NCBI GenBank assembly: GCA_913055155.1
Contig: CAJXJR010000015.1
Span: forward strand, 34,223-98,222
Length of the DNA stretch: 64,000 nucleotides
Source: an uncultured Erythrobacter sp.
GTDB taxonomy: Bacteria > Pseudomonadota > Alphaproteobacteria > Sphingomonadales > Sphingomonadaceae
Direction of reading: 5' to 3'
Positions 55,322 through 63,450 of this stretch are shown here, piece after piece. Numbering within the stretch: position 1 is the first letter of the stretch; every line of letters begins with the position of its first letter. The position numbers and the translations under genes were made by a program. A model generated the notes under the pieces. That model was not told where the DNA came from. It saw nothing but the letters and a program-made list of their open reading frames with translations, and did no database searches.

Positions 55322-55941
55322 TTTCGAGCGAACCTCTCAGCTCGTATAATGTGCTGCATAAGAACTTCATCAGCAGCTTGCATAGGATCTCCGTTGGGAA
55401 AGTCGCCTTCCCAGAGAGTGCCGGTTAGTCGGACCATGCGCATGAAGCATCCTTCTGACCGTACAACGCAGAGAGGCATATCAGCCGTACCAAACCTGCA
55501 AACAGAAATTAGAACGGCCTCTCGCCCGTCGGCGGCACGCACCGGGATCTTTCCAAAGAGAGTACCGCATACCGGCCGATACCAGCCGTCCCAATTTTCG
55601 CGTAGCCTTTCTACCGCTTCTACAGGATTACCTAGGGGGAGAAGATCCTCATCGTCTTCTCCAAAGCAGTCAGTTAGTGGCCAGCCCTCGCCTAATGAGA
55701 GGTGGTCTTCACGCCAAAAGACTGCTCCACCACGACACCAGGTCTCCAGCAATTCTTTGCGAGGGCGTTTGCCTGAAAATACTAAATCGACAATTTGGTT
55801 GCTGGTTTCACTTACTTGGTCATCGTCGACGAGTTCAGCCATGCGGTGGAACATGTCTCGATCTTCTTGCGATTCAGCTAGTTGAGTTCTTCGTTCTTCG
55901 AACGCGGCACGAAACTCGTCAGGCGTATATGTCTCGTCCAT
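55318..55941 (-). CDS. Unknown cargo protein coupled to the UDG-like gene
   Basis: This acidic protein of 207 residues starts MDETYTPDEFRAAFEERR (a GTG four codons upstream is the alternative). It has a helical, charged N-terminus and a C-terminal half with DGREAVLISVCRFGTADM and CVVRSEGCFMRM. I know no family for it. Translational coupling to the glycosylase-like gene suggests that they act together. Confidence 0.7.
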   Translation of the reverse strand: MDETYTPDEFRAAFEERRTQLAESQEDRDMFHRMAELVDDDQVSETSNQIVDLVFSGKRPRKELLETWCRGGAVFWREDHLSLGEGWPLTDCFGEDDEDLLPLGNPVEAVERLRENWDGWYRPVCGTLFGKIPVRAADGREAVLISVCRFGTADMPLCVVRSEGCFMRMVRLTGTLWEGDFPNGDPMQAADEVLMQHIIRAERFARK

Positions 55942-56095
55942 TTTGGTTATCACTCTGAACTAGCCGAACGTTGACCTATAGCACATTTCAAGGGCCCCGT
56001 CGGCCAATAACAAATTGCGCCCGTTGCCCGTGTCTCCACCAGGACTCTCTCTTTGTATATAGCTGAAATATAGCTAAAATATTGAAGACTTGGTG

Positions 56096-56320
56096 GCGGG
56101 GTCAATTGTTCGAGTCGACTGCGTGGCACCACCCTTTCCCTTATTCAAAGCCTAATGCCGGCTTGGAATATTTTCGTCAGGAATTGCGCCGGCATTTCGG
56201 TCACTTGCGACCCGTGGCCGCTTGCGCCTGGTGCCAAGAGACCACTTTGGCACCGCCCATTGGGAAAAATCTGTCGCAAGTTCTCTGACCCCCGAAAATC
56301 GAGCCACCAGTTGCAGATGC
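56096..56320 (+). repeat. 225-bp repeat, copy 3
   Basis: It shares the tRNA-like start (GTTCGAGTC, GTGGCACCACC) and end box with copies 1 and 2 and has exactly the same length. The core GGTGCCA/TGGCACC is at 56230-56254, but the bases between the arms read as if turned round compared with copies 1 and 2. The serine recombinase gene stops 20 bases after it. Confidence 0.85.
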
Positions 56321-56339
56321 ATTTTTGGAGGAATCGAGC

Positions 56340-57926
56340 TTAGGAAAACCCGAGAAACTCGCGCTGCCTTGACCATTCGAGTGGTAGCTGCGCTGCGCGA
56401 AGAAGCCGCCGACCTGTGAGCCCTGCCGGGTGTCTACCTTCGACTATCGCAGAGATGATGTCAGGAGCGAGCCAGCTGATTCTGAGGAGCTGCCAGAGGT
56501 ATCGCTTGCCGTAGCAGGCAACGCTCGGATCTTCGATGCCCTTGAGGACCATCCGCTGCGCCGCCATGGCCTGAGCGACAAGTCTCATCAGGGCCGGGTC
56601 GGGCTCGGAACTTGCATTGGAACCATCTGGCGGAATTGCCAGTCTCTTCTCCCTACCATGGGTTACCAGGCGGGCAGGAAGTGAGAAGACAGCTTCCCCT
56701 TCCGGATCGTTGTCCTCCAACAAGCTGAGCGTCTCGGCACCCAGCTTGAACCGGACCTCAAAGTCCAGAAGCGCCTGGCGTTGCTCGAAGATCGTCTGGT
56801 CTCCCAGACGATCAGCGAGGGTATTCCGAGCGACGATGTCATCGGCTTCATCATTCTTCGCGCTTCGCAACCACTGTGCGAACAGCCGAATGGCCGCGCG
56901 GTCCAAGTCCCCAGCAGGCACACGCCAGGGCGTCCCGGTCTTCTCGCCAGGCTTGTAGCGGGTCACGTAGTAGCGATAGCGCCTGCTCCCTTTGGCAGAA
57001 TGCTCCGGTGTCATGGGTCGCCCGTCCGGATCGGTGAGGATAGACGTCAGCAGGCTCGGATTCCTCGCCTTCTTGCCCAGCCTCAATTCCTGGCCGTTCT
57101 CCTTGAAGATCTGCTGCACCTGCTCAAAGAGTTCGACCGAGATTATCGCTTCGTGCTCTCCGTCGTAGATATGATCGTTGTGCTTGACCCGGCCGGTGTA
57201 GAGCGGGTTCTTGAGGAAGTTGCCGAGCATGCCCTTACCGAACGGGATGCCTCCGACAACCTTGCCGCTCTTGTACGTCCTCTGCTTGGTGCGAACACCT
57301 TTAGCTGCCAAATCCTCGACCAGCTTCGGCATTGATCGAAGCTGGATGTAACGTTCAAAGATCATGCGGGCGGTCTCCGCTTCGGAAGGCTCGATGACCA
57401 GCTTGCGGTTCTCCAGCCGATATCCGAGTGGGACAGGCCCACCCATCCACATGCCCTTCTGCTTTGATGCTGCGATCTTGTCCCTGATCCGCTCACCCGT
57501 GACCTCGCGCTCGAACTGGGCGAAGGACAGGAGAACGTTGAGGGTCAGGCGCCCCATGGAGTTTGTCGTATTGAACGCTTGGGTGACACTGACAAAGGAG
57601 GCTCCCTTCTCATCGAGGATCTCGACGATCTTCGCGAAGTCGGCGAGGCTTCGGGTCAGTCGGTCAACCTTGTAGACCACGATGATATCGACCTTGCCGG
57701 CCTCGATATCGGCCAGCAGCTGTCGAAGCGCTGGGCGATCCATGTTCCCGCCTGACCAGCCGCCGTCATCATAGTGCTCGCGAACCTGTTCCCAGCCTTC
57801 GGCTGCCTGGCTCAGGATGTAGGCAGCACAAGCCTCGCGCTGCGCATCGAGGCTGTTGAAGTCCTGCTCTAGGCCTTCCTCAGTGGACTTGCGGGTATAG
57901 ATCGCGCAGCGTTTCTTCTCAGCCAT
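56340..57926 (-). CDS. Large serine recombinase
   Basis: This 528-residue site-specific recombinase has the resolvase catalytic domain (AIYTRKSTEEG with Ser14; YDDGGWSGGNMDRPALRQLL; IIVVYKVDRLTRSLADF), then a recombinase domain with PLGYRLENRKLVIEP and NPLYTGRVKHND. It integrates, excises or inverts DNA at short att sites. Its 3' end lies 20 bases from repeat copy 3, and its start overlaps the DUF2924 gene. Confidence 0.94.
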   Translation of the reverse strand: MAEKKRCAIYTRKSTEEGLEQDFNSLDAQREACAAYILSQAAEGWEQVREHYDDGGWSGGNMDRPALRQLLADIEAGKVDIIVVYKVDRLTRSLADFAKIVEILDEKGASFVSVTQAFNTTNSMGRLTLNVLLSFAQFEREVTGERIRDKIAASKQKGMWMGGPVPLGYRLENRKLVIEPSEAETARMIFERYIQLRSMPKLVEDLAAKGVRTKQRTYKSGKVVGGIPFGKGMLGNFLKNPLYTGRVKHNDHIYDGEHEAIISVELFEQVQQIFKENGQELRLGKKARNPSLLTSILTDPDGRPMTPEHSAKGSRRYRYYVTRYKPGEKTGTPWRVPAGDLDRAAIRLFAQWLRSAKNDEADDIVARNTLADRLGDQTIFEQRQALLDFEVRFKLGAETLSLLEDNDPEGEAVFSLPARLVTHGREKRLAIPPDGSNASSEPDPALMRLVAQAMAAQRMVLKGIEDPSVACYGKRYLWQLLRISWLAPDIISAIVEGRHPAGLTGRRLLRAAQLPLEWSRQREFLGFS

Positions 57927-58374
57927 TGGAACTGGCCCGCTGCACTTCAGATGTCCGCCTACTCAAGCCGAAGAAGCGCGGCCCAGACCAATGCGCTCCG
58001 GTTATCGCTTTCGCGATCTGGGAGAGGCTCTCGTATAGGCGACCCTCGTGCTCGAACCCTTTGTCGAGCACGAGGACGTGATGGGTTTTGCCATGCCACT
58101 CGCGAACGAGCCGGGTGCCGGGTTTGATCACGAAATCGGGTGATGAAGCGACTGAGCCTTTCCGAGCCAGCTGCGCCTGCGCTTTCTCGATTGCCTTCCG
58201 CGTTGAAGTCGTCAGGCCACCGTTGACACGAGCTTGGATCTTCCACGCCAAACCGCGACGCAGAAGGTCAGGTCCAATATCCGGTGCAGGTCTCCTGTAT
58301 TGGTCACGCCATGCGGCCCGCAGTTGGGCGGGCGACATGTCAGGCAGGTCCTCGATACTCAGGCTAGGCATCAT
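57919..58374 (-). CDS. DUF2924 protein
   Basis: This 151-residue protein has the DUF2924 pattern: LRAAWRDQYRRPAPDIGPDLLRRGLAWKIQ at the N-terminus and KPGTRLVREWHGKTHHVLVLDKGFEHEGRLYESLSQIAKAITGAHWSGPRFFGL at the end. It is found almost always with a DUF3489 protein and a serine recombinase, so an accessory role in recombination is likely. It overlaps both neighbours (8 and 4 bases). Confidence 0.9.
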   Translation of the reverse strand: MMPSLSIEDLPDMSPAQLRAAWRDQYRRPAPDIGPDLLRRGLAWKIQARVNGGLTTSTRKAIEKAQAQLARKGSVASSPDFVIKPGTRLVREWHGKTHHVLVLDKGFEHEGRLYESLSQIAKAITGAHWSGPRFFGLSRRTSEVQRASSNG

Positions 58375-58598
58375 CGGGCTTCGTCGATCACGTGGTAGGC
58401 AATGCTGCCATCCGAGCGCGCTTCCTTGCTCAGCGTGACGCCGGTTTTTCTGATACCGGTCAGGAACGCACGGCAGCTGTGCCGCTTCCAGGTCGTCGCT
58501 TTGCTGATCTCGGCCAGTGTCGCGCCCTTGTTCCGGCGGAGCATTCGATTGACGGCGGCAGACTTGGTCTTGCGGGCAGTCTTCTTCGGTATGGTCAT
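58371..58598 (-). CDS. DUF3489 protein
   Basis: This 75-residue basic protein has the DUF3489 helix-turn-helix-like pattern MLRRNKGATLAEISKATTWKRHSCRAFLTG. It is the first gene of the recombinase operon and may bind the palindrome 18 bases upstream as an autoregulator; that is inference. The start MTIPKKTARK has GGAGACC before it. Confidence 0.88.
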   Translation of the reverse strand: MTIPKKTARKTKSAAVNRMLRRNKGATLAEISKATTWKRHSCRAFLTGIRKTGVTLSKEARSDGSIAYHVIDEAR

Positions 58599-58615
58599 GG
58601 TGGGTCTCCTGTCCG

Positions 58616-58632
58616 GGCCGGACCGTCCGGCC
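58616..58632. promoter_or_regulatory. Palindromic operator candidate of the recombinase operon
   Basis: A perfect 17-bp palindrome (GGCCGGAC-C-GTCCGGCC) lies 18 bases upstream of the DUF3489 ATG. No T tract follows on the minus strand, so an operator fits better than a terminator. Confidence 0.5.
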
Positions 58633-58821
58633 TTGCACTGACCCAAGCCGCCGAACTCTGAAGTCCCAGCGGCAACCAAGTGTCGCAAAGCAATGCTCAG
58701 CTTGCGGCAACAGTCCAGTCGGAATTTCGGCTTTGCGCCCTTATCCAAGACAAAAGCCTCCGATTTCTTAGTTCCTGAAAGCGGACGTTCTCTGCGGCCA
58801 TTCCGGCCAAGGAGAATGAAG

Positions 58822-59454
58822 ATGACGTACTCGCAATTTGATCCAGTGGCCCAGAGCCGCGTCCCTTGGAATTTCGGCGCAAAGATCGGTCCGAAGCGAC
58901 CGTTCAACCAGAAACAGATCTGGGCCATTCGCTTCTTCCTTGATCGGGAGAAGCGTATTCGGGATCGAGCATTGTTTGATCTGGCAATCGACAGCAAGTT
59001 GAGAGGCTGTGACCTCGTCGAGCTCAAAATTGGAGATTTGGTCTGTGGGCCGGAAATCAGGACACGGGCTACAATTACACAACGCAAGACCGGCCGCCCA
59101 GTTCAATTCGAGATAGCCTCAGACGCCAGAGCAAGTTTGTTGGCTTGGCTTGAACGTCGAGGTGGCTCTCTTCATGACTATGTCTTTCCGAGCCGCGTCG
59201 ATCACACGCGGCATCTCAGCACGCGCCAATATGCCCGCCTGGTTGACGAATGGGTTGAGGCCATAGGTCTTCGGACAGAGGAGTTTGGAACCCATTCACT
59301 TCGCCGAACCAAGGCCTCGATCATTTACAAGGCAACCGGCAATATACGGGCGATTCAGATCCTGCTCGGCCACTCGAAGATCGAGAACACCGTGCGCTAT
59401 CTTGGTGTCGATATAGAAGACGCTCTGACGCTAGCGGAGAAGACTGAGATCTGA
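58822..59454 (+). CDS. Minimal tyrosine recombinase
   Basis: This 210-residue protein is just the catalytic domain of the phage-integrase family: Arg61 in LRGCDLVEL, Lys89, HSLR (158-161), His184 in LLGHSKIENT and Tyr193. The usual N-terminal core-binding domain is absent. The start MTYSQFDP is chosen for spacing to AAGGAG; an ATG two codons earlier is too close. Such short forms are found in islands; the site is unknown. Confidence 0.9.
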   Translation: MTYSQFDPVAQSRVPWNFGAKIGPKRPFNQKQIWAIRFFLDREKRIRDRALFDLAIDSKLRGCDLVELKIGDLVCGPEIRTRATITQRKTGRPVQFEIASDARASLLAWLERRGGSLHDYVFPSRVDHTRHLSTRQYARLVDEWVEAIGLRTEEFGTHSLRRTKASIIYKATGNIRAIQILLGHSKIENTVRYLGVDIEDALTLAEKTEI

Positions 59455-59462
59455 CTGCTGTT

Positions 59463-59491
59463 GGACGCCAGCTCGAACTGAGCTGGCGTCC
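59463..59491 (+). terminator. Hairpin after the tyrosine recombinase
   Basis: A perfect 12-bp stem (59463-59474 with 59480-59491, loop GAACT) starts 9 bases past the stop. There is no T tract, so its termination strength is uncertain. Confidence 0.5.
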
Positions 59492-59629
59492 GCTTAGGGT
59501 GGAAAGGGAACATAGATCATCAAGACCAGGCGGATGACCTCGGGCGACGAGTTAAGATAGCGAAACTGGTTGAGTGGCCTCCGAGGTCTTGGTGTCCATC
59601 CGCACTACCCTTGCCGCCTCAGCCGTAAC

Positions 59630-59944
59630 TTAGGTGCACTTCCCCCGACAGTTCCCGCCCGACCCATTATTGGGAGAGTTGCCTCTGCCGGACGCCCCTC
59701 CGCCCGACCCGTTATTGGGAGAGTTGCCTCTGCCGGACGCCCCCCCGGCCGACTCATTATTGGGAGAGTTGCCTTGTTCGCTTTCTCCATTAGCGATCAG
59801 ATCAGCAGTGTCCTCCATTACGGTTCGGATACTGTCCCCGAGCCCTATTCCCGCTAAAGCAATGGCCAAGCCGAACACGATCAAAATTAAACTGTACTCT
59901 GCAGCACTAGCCCCTGAACTGTCCTCCACAAAGCGTTTCAACAT
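59630..59944 (-). CDS. Orphan Flp-type pilin with repetitive tail
   Basis: This 104-residue protein has a short basic leader, the prepilin peptidase site after Gly11 (SSG/ASAAEYSL with Glu16), and one hydrophobic helix (LILIVFGLAIALAGIGLG). This is a Flp/Fap pilin. The tail is three near-identical 15-residue repeats of the type GNSPNNGSGGGASGR and ends in NCRGKCT. No tad/cpa assembly genes are near, so it would rely on a system elsewhere. Confidence 0.88.
   Translation of the reverse strand: MLKRFVEDSSGASAAEYSLILIVFGLAIALAGIGLGDSIRTVMEDTADLIANGESEQGNSPNNESAGGASGRGNSPNNGSGGGASGRGNSPNNGSGGNCRGKCT
59656..59774. repeat. 45-bp tandem repeat in the pilin gene
   Basis: Two complete and one partial unit start at 59656, 59701 and 59746 with a 45-base period, encoding the 15-residue pilin-tail repeats. 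The period is a multiple of three, so copy number can change without frameshift. Confidence 0.9.
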
Positions 59945-60040
59945 ATCTGCACTCTCTCTGGCCTGACAATGGGATTGGCGGCGAAATGGCAGGCGCTATT
60001 CTTCCGACTGCAGGGGGAATTTTTTCAGATCCCCTCCCAA

Positions 60041-60084
60041 GAGCGCCGCCGCCGTTTTGTTTGGTTGTGGCGACGGCGGCGCTC
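60041..60084. repeat. Inverted repeat in the pilin/kinase gap
   Basis: Arms of 11 bp (GAGCGCCGCCG at 60041-60051, its complement at 60074-60084) surround a 22-base T/G-rich loop. The gap 59945-60343 holds no supported gene; this is its only clear structure. It may be an RNA hairpin or a protein site. Confidence 0.45.
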
Positions 60085-60343
60085 CGGGTATCGCGACACG
60101 AAGGGTGAGACATTTCTCCCTCGATCCGCCCTTAATTTTTAAATGGCCGATCTTGTCTTGTCTCTACAAAACCAATCCAAATTTGTGGCGCTTCCGGATG
60201 AAGCATATGACCTTTCAGATTACGTTGGAGTGCAAATGGCTAGGATTGCGCTATCCTTAAAGTAACCAGGTTTATACGAATGCGTCAGACATGGACTAAT
60301 GGATAGCTTGTGCGGCCGACTGGCTAAGTGAGATGCGCGGGGG

Positions 60344-62833
60344 GTGACTAAAGAAGCGGATCCAAAGTGCTCCACTATGCACCAGCCCAACGCGACATAT
60401 ACCTCCAAGTCGGTGCAGGACGTAGCATCCAATCAAGAAATTCCAGAATACTTTCTGCGCGGAATTATCTTAGAAAACACCATTGACGAAATATTCCAAG
60501 CTGCGTTTCAAGAATTTGAGACCGCATTTGTCAGGATTAAGTTAACCGAAGTAGACAGGCAATTGAGCAAGTCAGGAGATAAGCTCGACGCGGCATTATC
60601 TTCTCACTGTGCCAATCTCTGCCAGCATGCATTGGCCGAAGACAGAGTCTTCGTAGTTTTTGACGTTGACCAGTATACACACTTCGAAAAAAGCCCGGAA
60701 CCTAAGAGCGGACCGTATACATGCCTATTTGCCGGAGTGCGCCTAGAGCTTCCCAGCGGACGCCGGATCGGATCATTGTCCGTCTTCGATCCTGCGCCAC
60801 GCGACCAGTCATGTCATGGCATCGAGGAAAAGCTCAACGCAGTAGCATCGCGGATCGCGTCGTTACTCGAAAGTCGTCGCTGCCGTCAGGAACAGCTACT
60901 CTTGCACCTAGTCACAGATAGCACAACCGAAGCTGTCATTTGCTCGGATGCGAAGAGCAAGATAACCTTCTGGAATCGAGGCGCAGAAATGCTGTTCGGC
61001 TGGAGTGCCTGCGAAGCGATCGGCCAGTCACTCGACATTGTTATTCCTGAACGGTATCGCCAAGCTCATCATGCTGGGGTCGCGCGCTTGCGCAAACACA
61101 ATACATCTGCACTAGTTGGTAGAACCGTAGAGGTAACCGCCAGCTGCAAAGCTGGCCACGAGATTCCCGTAGACTTGTCACTCAGCATGTGGCCTGCGCT
61201 AGAAGATACAGCGGCTGGACTCGATGGTTTTGCAGCAATCATCCGAGACGTTTCGGCGCGGAAAAGAGCTCTAGAGCATCACAAAGTGACCGAAGCGCAT
61301 CTAGCTCGACTTGTTGCCGCAATCGAGGAATCGGACGACGGGATCGCAATAACTGATCCGGATGGTGTCTTCATTTTCATGAATCATGCCCATGCGCGGA
61401 TGTTTGACTATGAAGACCCGTCGGACCTCATCGGACAACCTTGGAGCATACTTTACGGTCCGCTCGAAGCCGAGCGCATTAGGACTGAAGGCATGCCTAT
61501 CCTTTCGAGTGAAGGGCGATGGCGAAGTGAGACACAAGGTCGCACCCGCCTGGGTATGCCGATCGAGCAGGAGGTGGTGCTTTCTCTATCGCACGAGGGA
61601 GGGATCGTCTGTGTAACCAGAAATATTGGTGAACGTCGGGCACTCGAGCGAGAGAAGATACGGCTCCGGGAACAGCTGATGCTGGCTCAAAGACAGGAAG
61701 TTGTCGGCCAGCTGGCGAGCGGTATCGCTCATGATTTCAACAATTTGCTCGCGGCAATTTCGGGCACTGCCGAGCTCCTGCACAAGGTTGACGATGCGCG
61801 CGTGCAACTTCATGCGGCGAGGATACAGTCGGCGACATTGACCGCTTCTGAGCTTGTGAACAAGCTTCTAACGCTAGGCAGGAGAATCCCGAATCCCAAA
61901 TACGTAGGTTTGCGCGACCTCTTTCAGCACGTGCGCGATCTTGTAAGCCCGAGCCTGACCGATCCGCTCCATCATATGGAACTGGTATTGCCAGAGGATC
62001 CCCTATTGGTCCTGGCAGACGAAACCGAACTCCAGCAAGTAGTCTTGAACCTGGTGCTCAATGCCCGGGATGCCTTGCCGCCCGACAAAGCGGGAAAAAT
62101 CATTCTCGAAGCAACAGACGATCCCGAATTTGTCTCTTCCGGTAACGTCGTAATCGGAGCAATTCCGGTTGAGAGATCAGCGGTAATTCGGATCAGTGAT
62201 ACAGGTTGCGGAATTGCGACCGACGATCTTGCCCAGGTGTTTGAACCCTTTTTTACACACAAGGGAGAAGCCGGCACTGGCCTCGGCCTCAGCGTTGTCG
62301 CCGGGATCATCGCCAACAATAATGCTGCGCTGGCCGTCCAAAGCCATCGGGATGTGGGGACGGTATTTGAAGTCTGGTGGCCGCTGAAGCCGCCTGTCGA
62401 CAGCGAGCAGGTAGCCCCCAAACACCTTACCACTCAGAGCAATACCTTATCTGGCAAGTCGGTGATGGTCATTGATGACAACGCCGCCGTGGCCGATACG
62501 TTGACTGCGATGCTCGAAGATATCGGTGCCGAGGTGGCACAATGCATCAATCCACATGATGCCATAGAAGCAATCAAGAGTACGCCCGATGCGTGGGATA
62601 TTATTATTACAGATTTTGATATGCCCGGCATGAATGGAAAAGAATTGGCGCATGAAATACGGAGTATTCGGAATAACCTTCCCATTTTACTGATTACTGC
62701 TTGGCCACGATTAGGAAATATACGACAAAACGAGATCGATTTGTTTGACGGGTTTCTCCAAAAGCCAGCCGGTATAACCGAGATCGTCACGCGTGCCGCT
62801 GCCGCGATTGACGCAGCTCGCACGCGAGATTGA
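60344..62833 (+). CDS. Hybrid sensor histidine kinase with two PAS domains
   Basis: This 829-residue soluble kinase has a GAF-like N-terminus (about 30-190) and PAS domains at about 200-310 (STTEAVICSDAKSKITFWNRGAEMLFGW) and 320-430. A HisKA domain with His463 in GIAHDFNNLL and an ATPase domain (NLVLNARDALP, DTGCGIA, FEPFF, GTGLGLSVV) follow. A receiver with Asp757 in ITDFDMPGMNG ends the protein. The start GTG at 60344 is not certain; ATG at 60377 is an alternative. It is coupled to the response regulator behind it. Confidence 0.92.
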   Translation: MTKEADPKCSTMHQPNATYTSKSVQDVASNQEIPEYFLRGIILENTIDEIFQAAFQEFETAFVRIKLTEVDRQLSKSGDKLDAALSSHCANLCQHALAEDRVFVVFDVDQYTHFEKSPEPKSGPYTCLFAGVRLELPSGRRIGSLSVFDPAPRDQSCHGIEEKLNAVASRIASLLESRRCRQEQLLLHLVTDSTTEAVICSDAKSKITFWNRGAEMLFGWSACEAIGQSLDIVIPERYRQAHHAGVARLRKHNTSALVGRTVEVTASCKAGHEIPVDLSLSMWPALEDTAAGLDGFAAIIRDVSARKRALEHHKVTEAHLARLVAAIEESDDGIAITDPDGVFIFMNHAHARMFDYEDPSDLIGQPWSILYGPLEAERIRTEGMPILSSEGRWRSETQGRTRLGMPIEQEVVLSLSHEGGIVCVTRNIGERRALEREKIRLREQLMLAQRQEVVGQLASGIAHDFNNLLAAISGTAELLHKVDDARVQLHAARIQSATLTASELVNKLLTLGRRIPNPKYVGLRDLFQHVRDLVSPSLTDPLHHMELVLPEDPLLVLADETELQQVVLNLVLNARDALPPDKAGKIILEATDDPEFVSSGNVVIGAIPVERSAVIRISDTGCGIATDDLAQVFEPFFTHKGEAGTGLGLSVVAGIIANNNAALAVQSHRDVGTVFEVWWPLKPPVDSEQVAPKHLTTQSNTLSGKSVMVIDDNAAVADTLTAMLEDIGAEVAQCINPHDAIEAIKSTPDAWDIIITDFDMPGMNGKELAHEIRSIRNNLPILLITAWPRLGNIRQNEIDLFDGFLQKPAGITEIVTRAAAAIDAARTRD

Positions 62834-62835
62834 TC

Positions 62836-63450
62836 ATGCGCGTTCTGATTGCTGATGACCATGAATTATTGCGTGACGTCCTAAGTTCCTACTTGGAAAA
62901 CGAAGGCGACTTCGAGATCGAAACCGCAGCTGACCTGAAGCGAGCCTTAGAGCTGATCGGCAGATCCAACGAGGCGCCCTTCGACCTTGTCATCCTCGAC
63001 TACGGGATGGATGGGATGGATGGCTATCGCGGTCTCGAACGGGCGATCGAAGCGAGCGCGGGACGCCCGATTGCTCTTATGTCTGGCCTGGCTCCGCCCG
63101 ATGTGGCGGAGAGGGTTCTTGCAATTGGCGCCGCAGGTTTCCTCCCCAAGACCCTTCCAGCACGATCGCTGGTTAATGCAGTGCGCTTCATGATCGCAGG
63201 CGAGATCTACATACCGCACGAACTGCACCTTCAGTCACGTCACACCTCGACTGCATCTTCCGACTTGTCACTTCGGGAACGTCAGGTGTTGTCTGGCCTT
63301 TGTAAAGGACAAACGAACAAAGAAATTGCTCGCCAACTTGAACTAAGAGAGCCTACGATCAAACTACATGTCAAGACAATTTGCCGAAAACTTGGAGCGC
63401 GTAACCGTACTCATGCAGCAATGATCGCAAGGGAGAGAGGGGTTTTCTAA
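62836..63450 (+). CDS. NarL/FixJ-type response regulator
   Basis: This 204-residue regulator has a receiver with IADDHELLRD and the phospho-acceptor Asp55 in LVILDYGMDG, and a C-terminal LuxR-type HTH (LSLRERQVLSGLCKGQTNKEIARQLELREPTIKLHVKTICRKLG). It begins two bases after the kinase stop and is its likely partner. Targets are unknown. Confidence 0.94.
   Translation: MRVLIADDHELLRDVLSSYLENEGDFEIETAADLKRALELIGRSNEAPFDLVILDYGMDGMDGYRGLERAIEASAGRPIALMSGLAPPDVAERVLAIGAAGFLPKTLPARSLVNAVRFMIAGEIYIPHELHLQSRHTSTASSDLSLRERQVLSGLCKGQTNKEIARQLELREPTIKLHVKTICRKLGARNRTHAAMIARERGVF

Larger units (their letters stand above)
52691..59500. mobile_element. tRNA-Thr-anchored accessory island with modular repeats
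   Basis: The island starts in the 3' end of tRNA-Thr and holds three repeat-bounded units, a serine recombinase operon and a small tyrosine recombinase. The sequence is visibly more A/T-rich than the left 50 kb. The right border is uncertain; the pilin and two-component genes may also be part of it. Confidence 0.75.

Noticed and set aside
59656..59774. Possible CRISPR array
   Set aside because: The 45-bp units are contiguous without spacers and encode in-frame pilin repeats.
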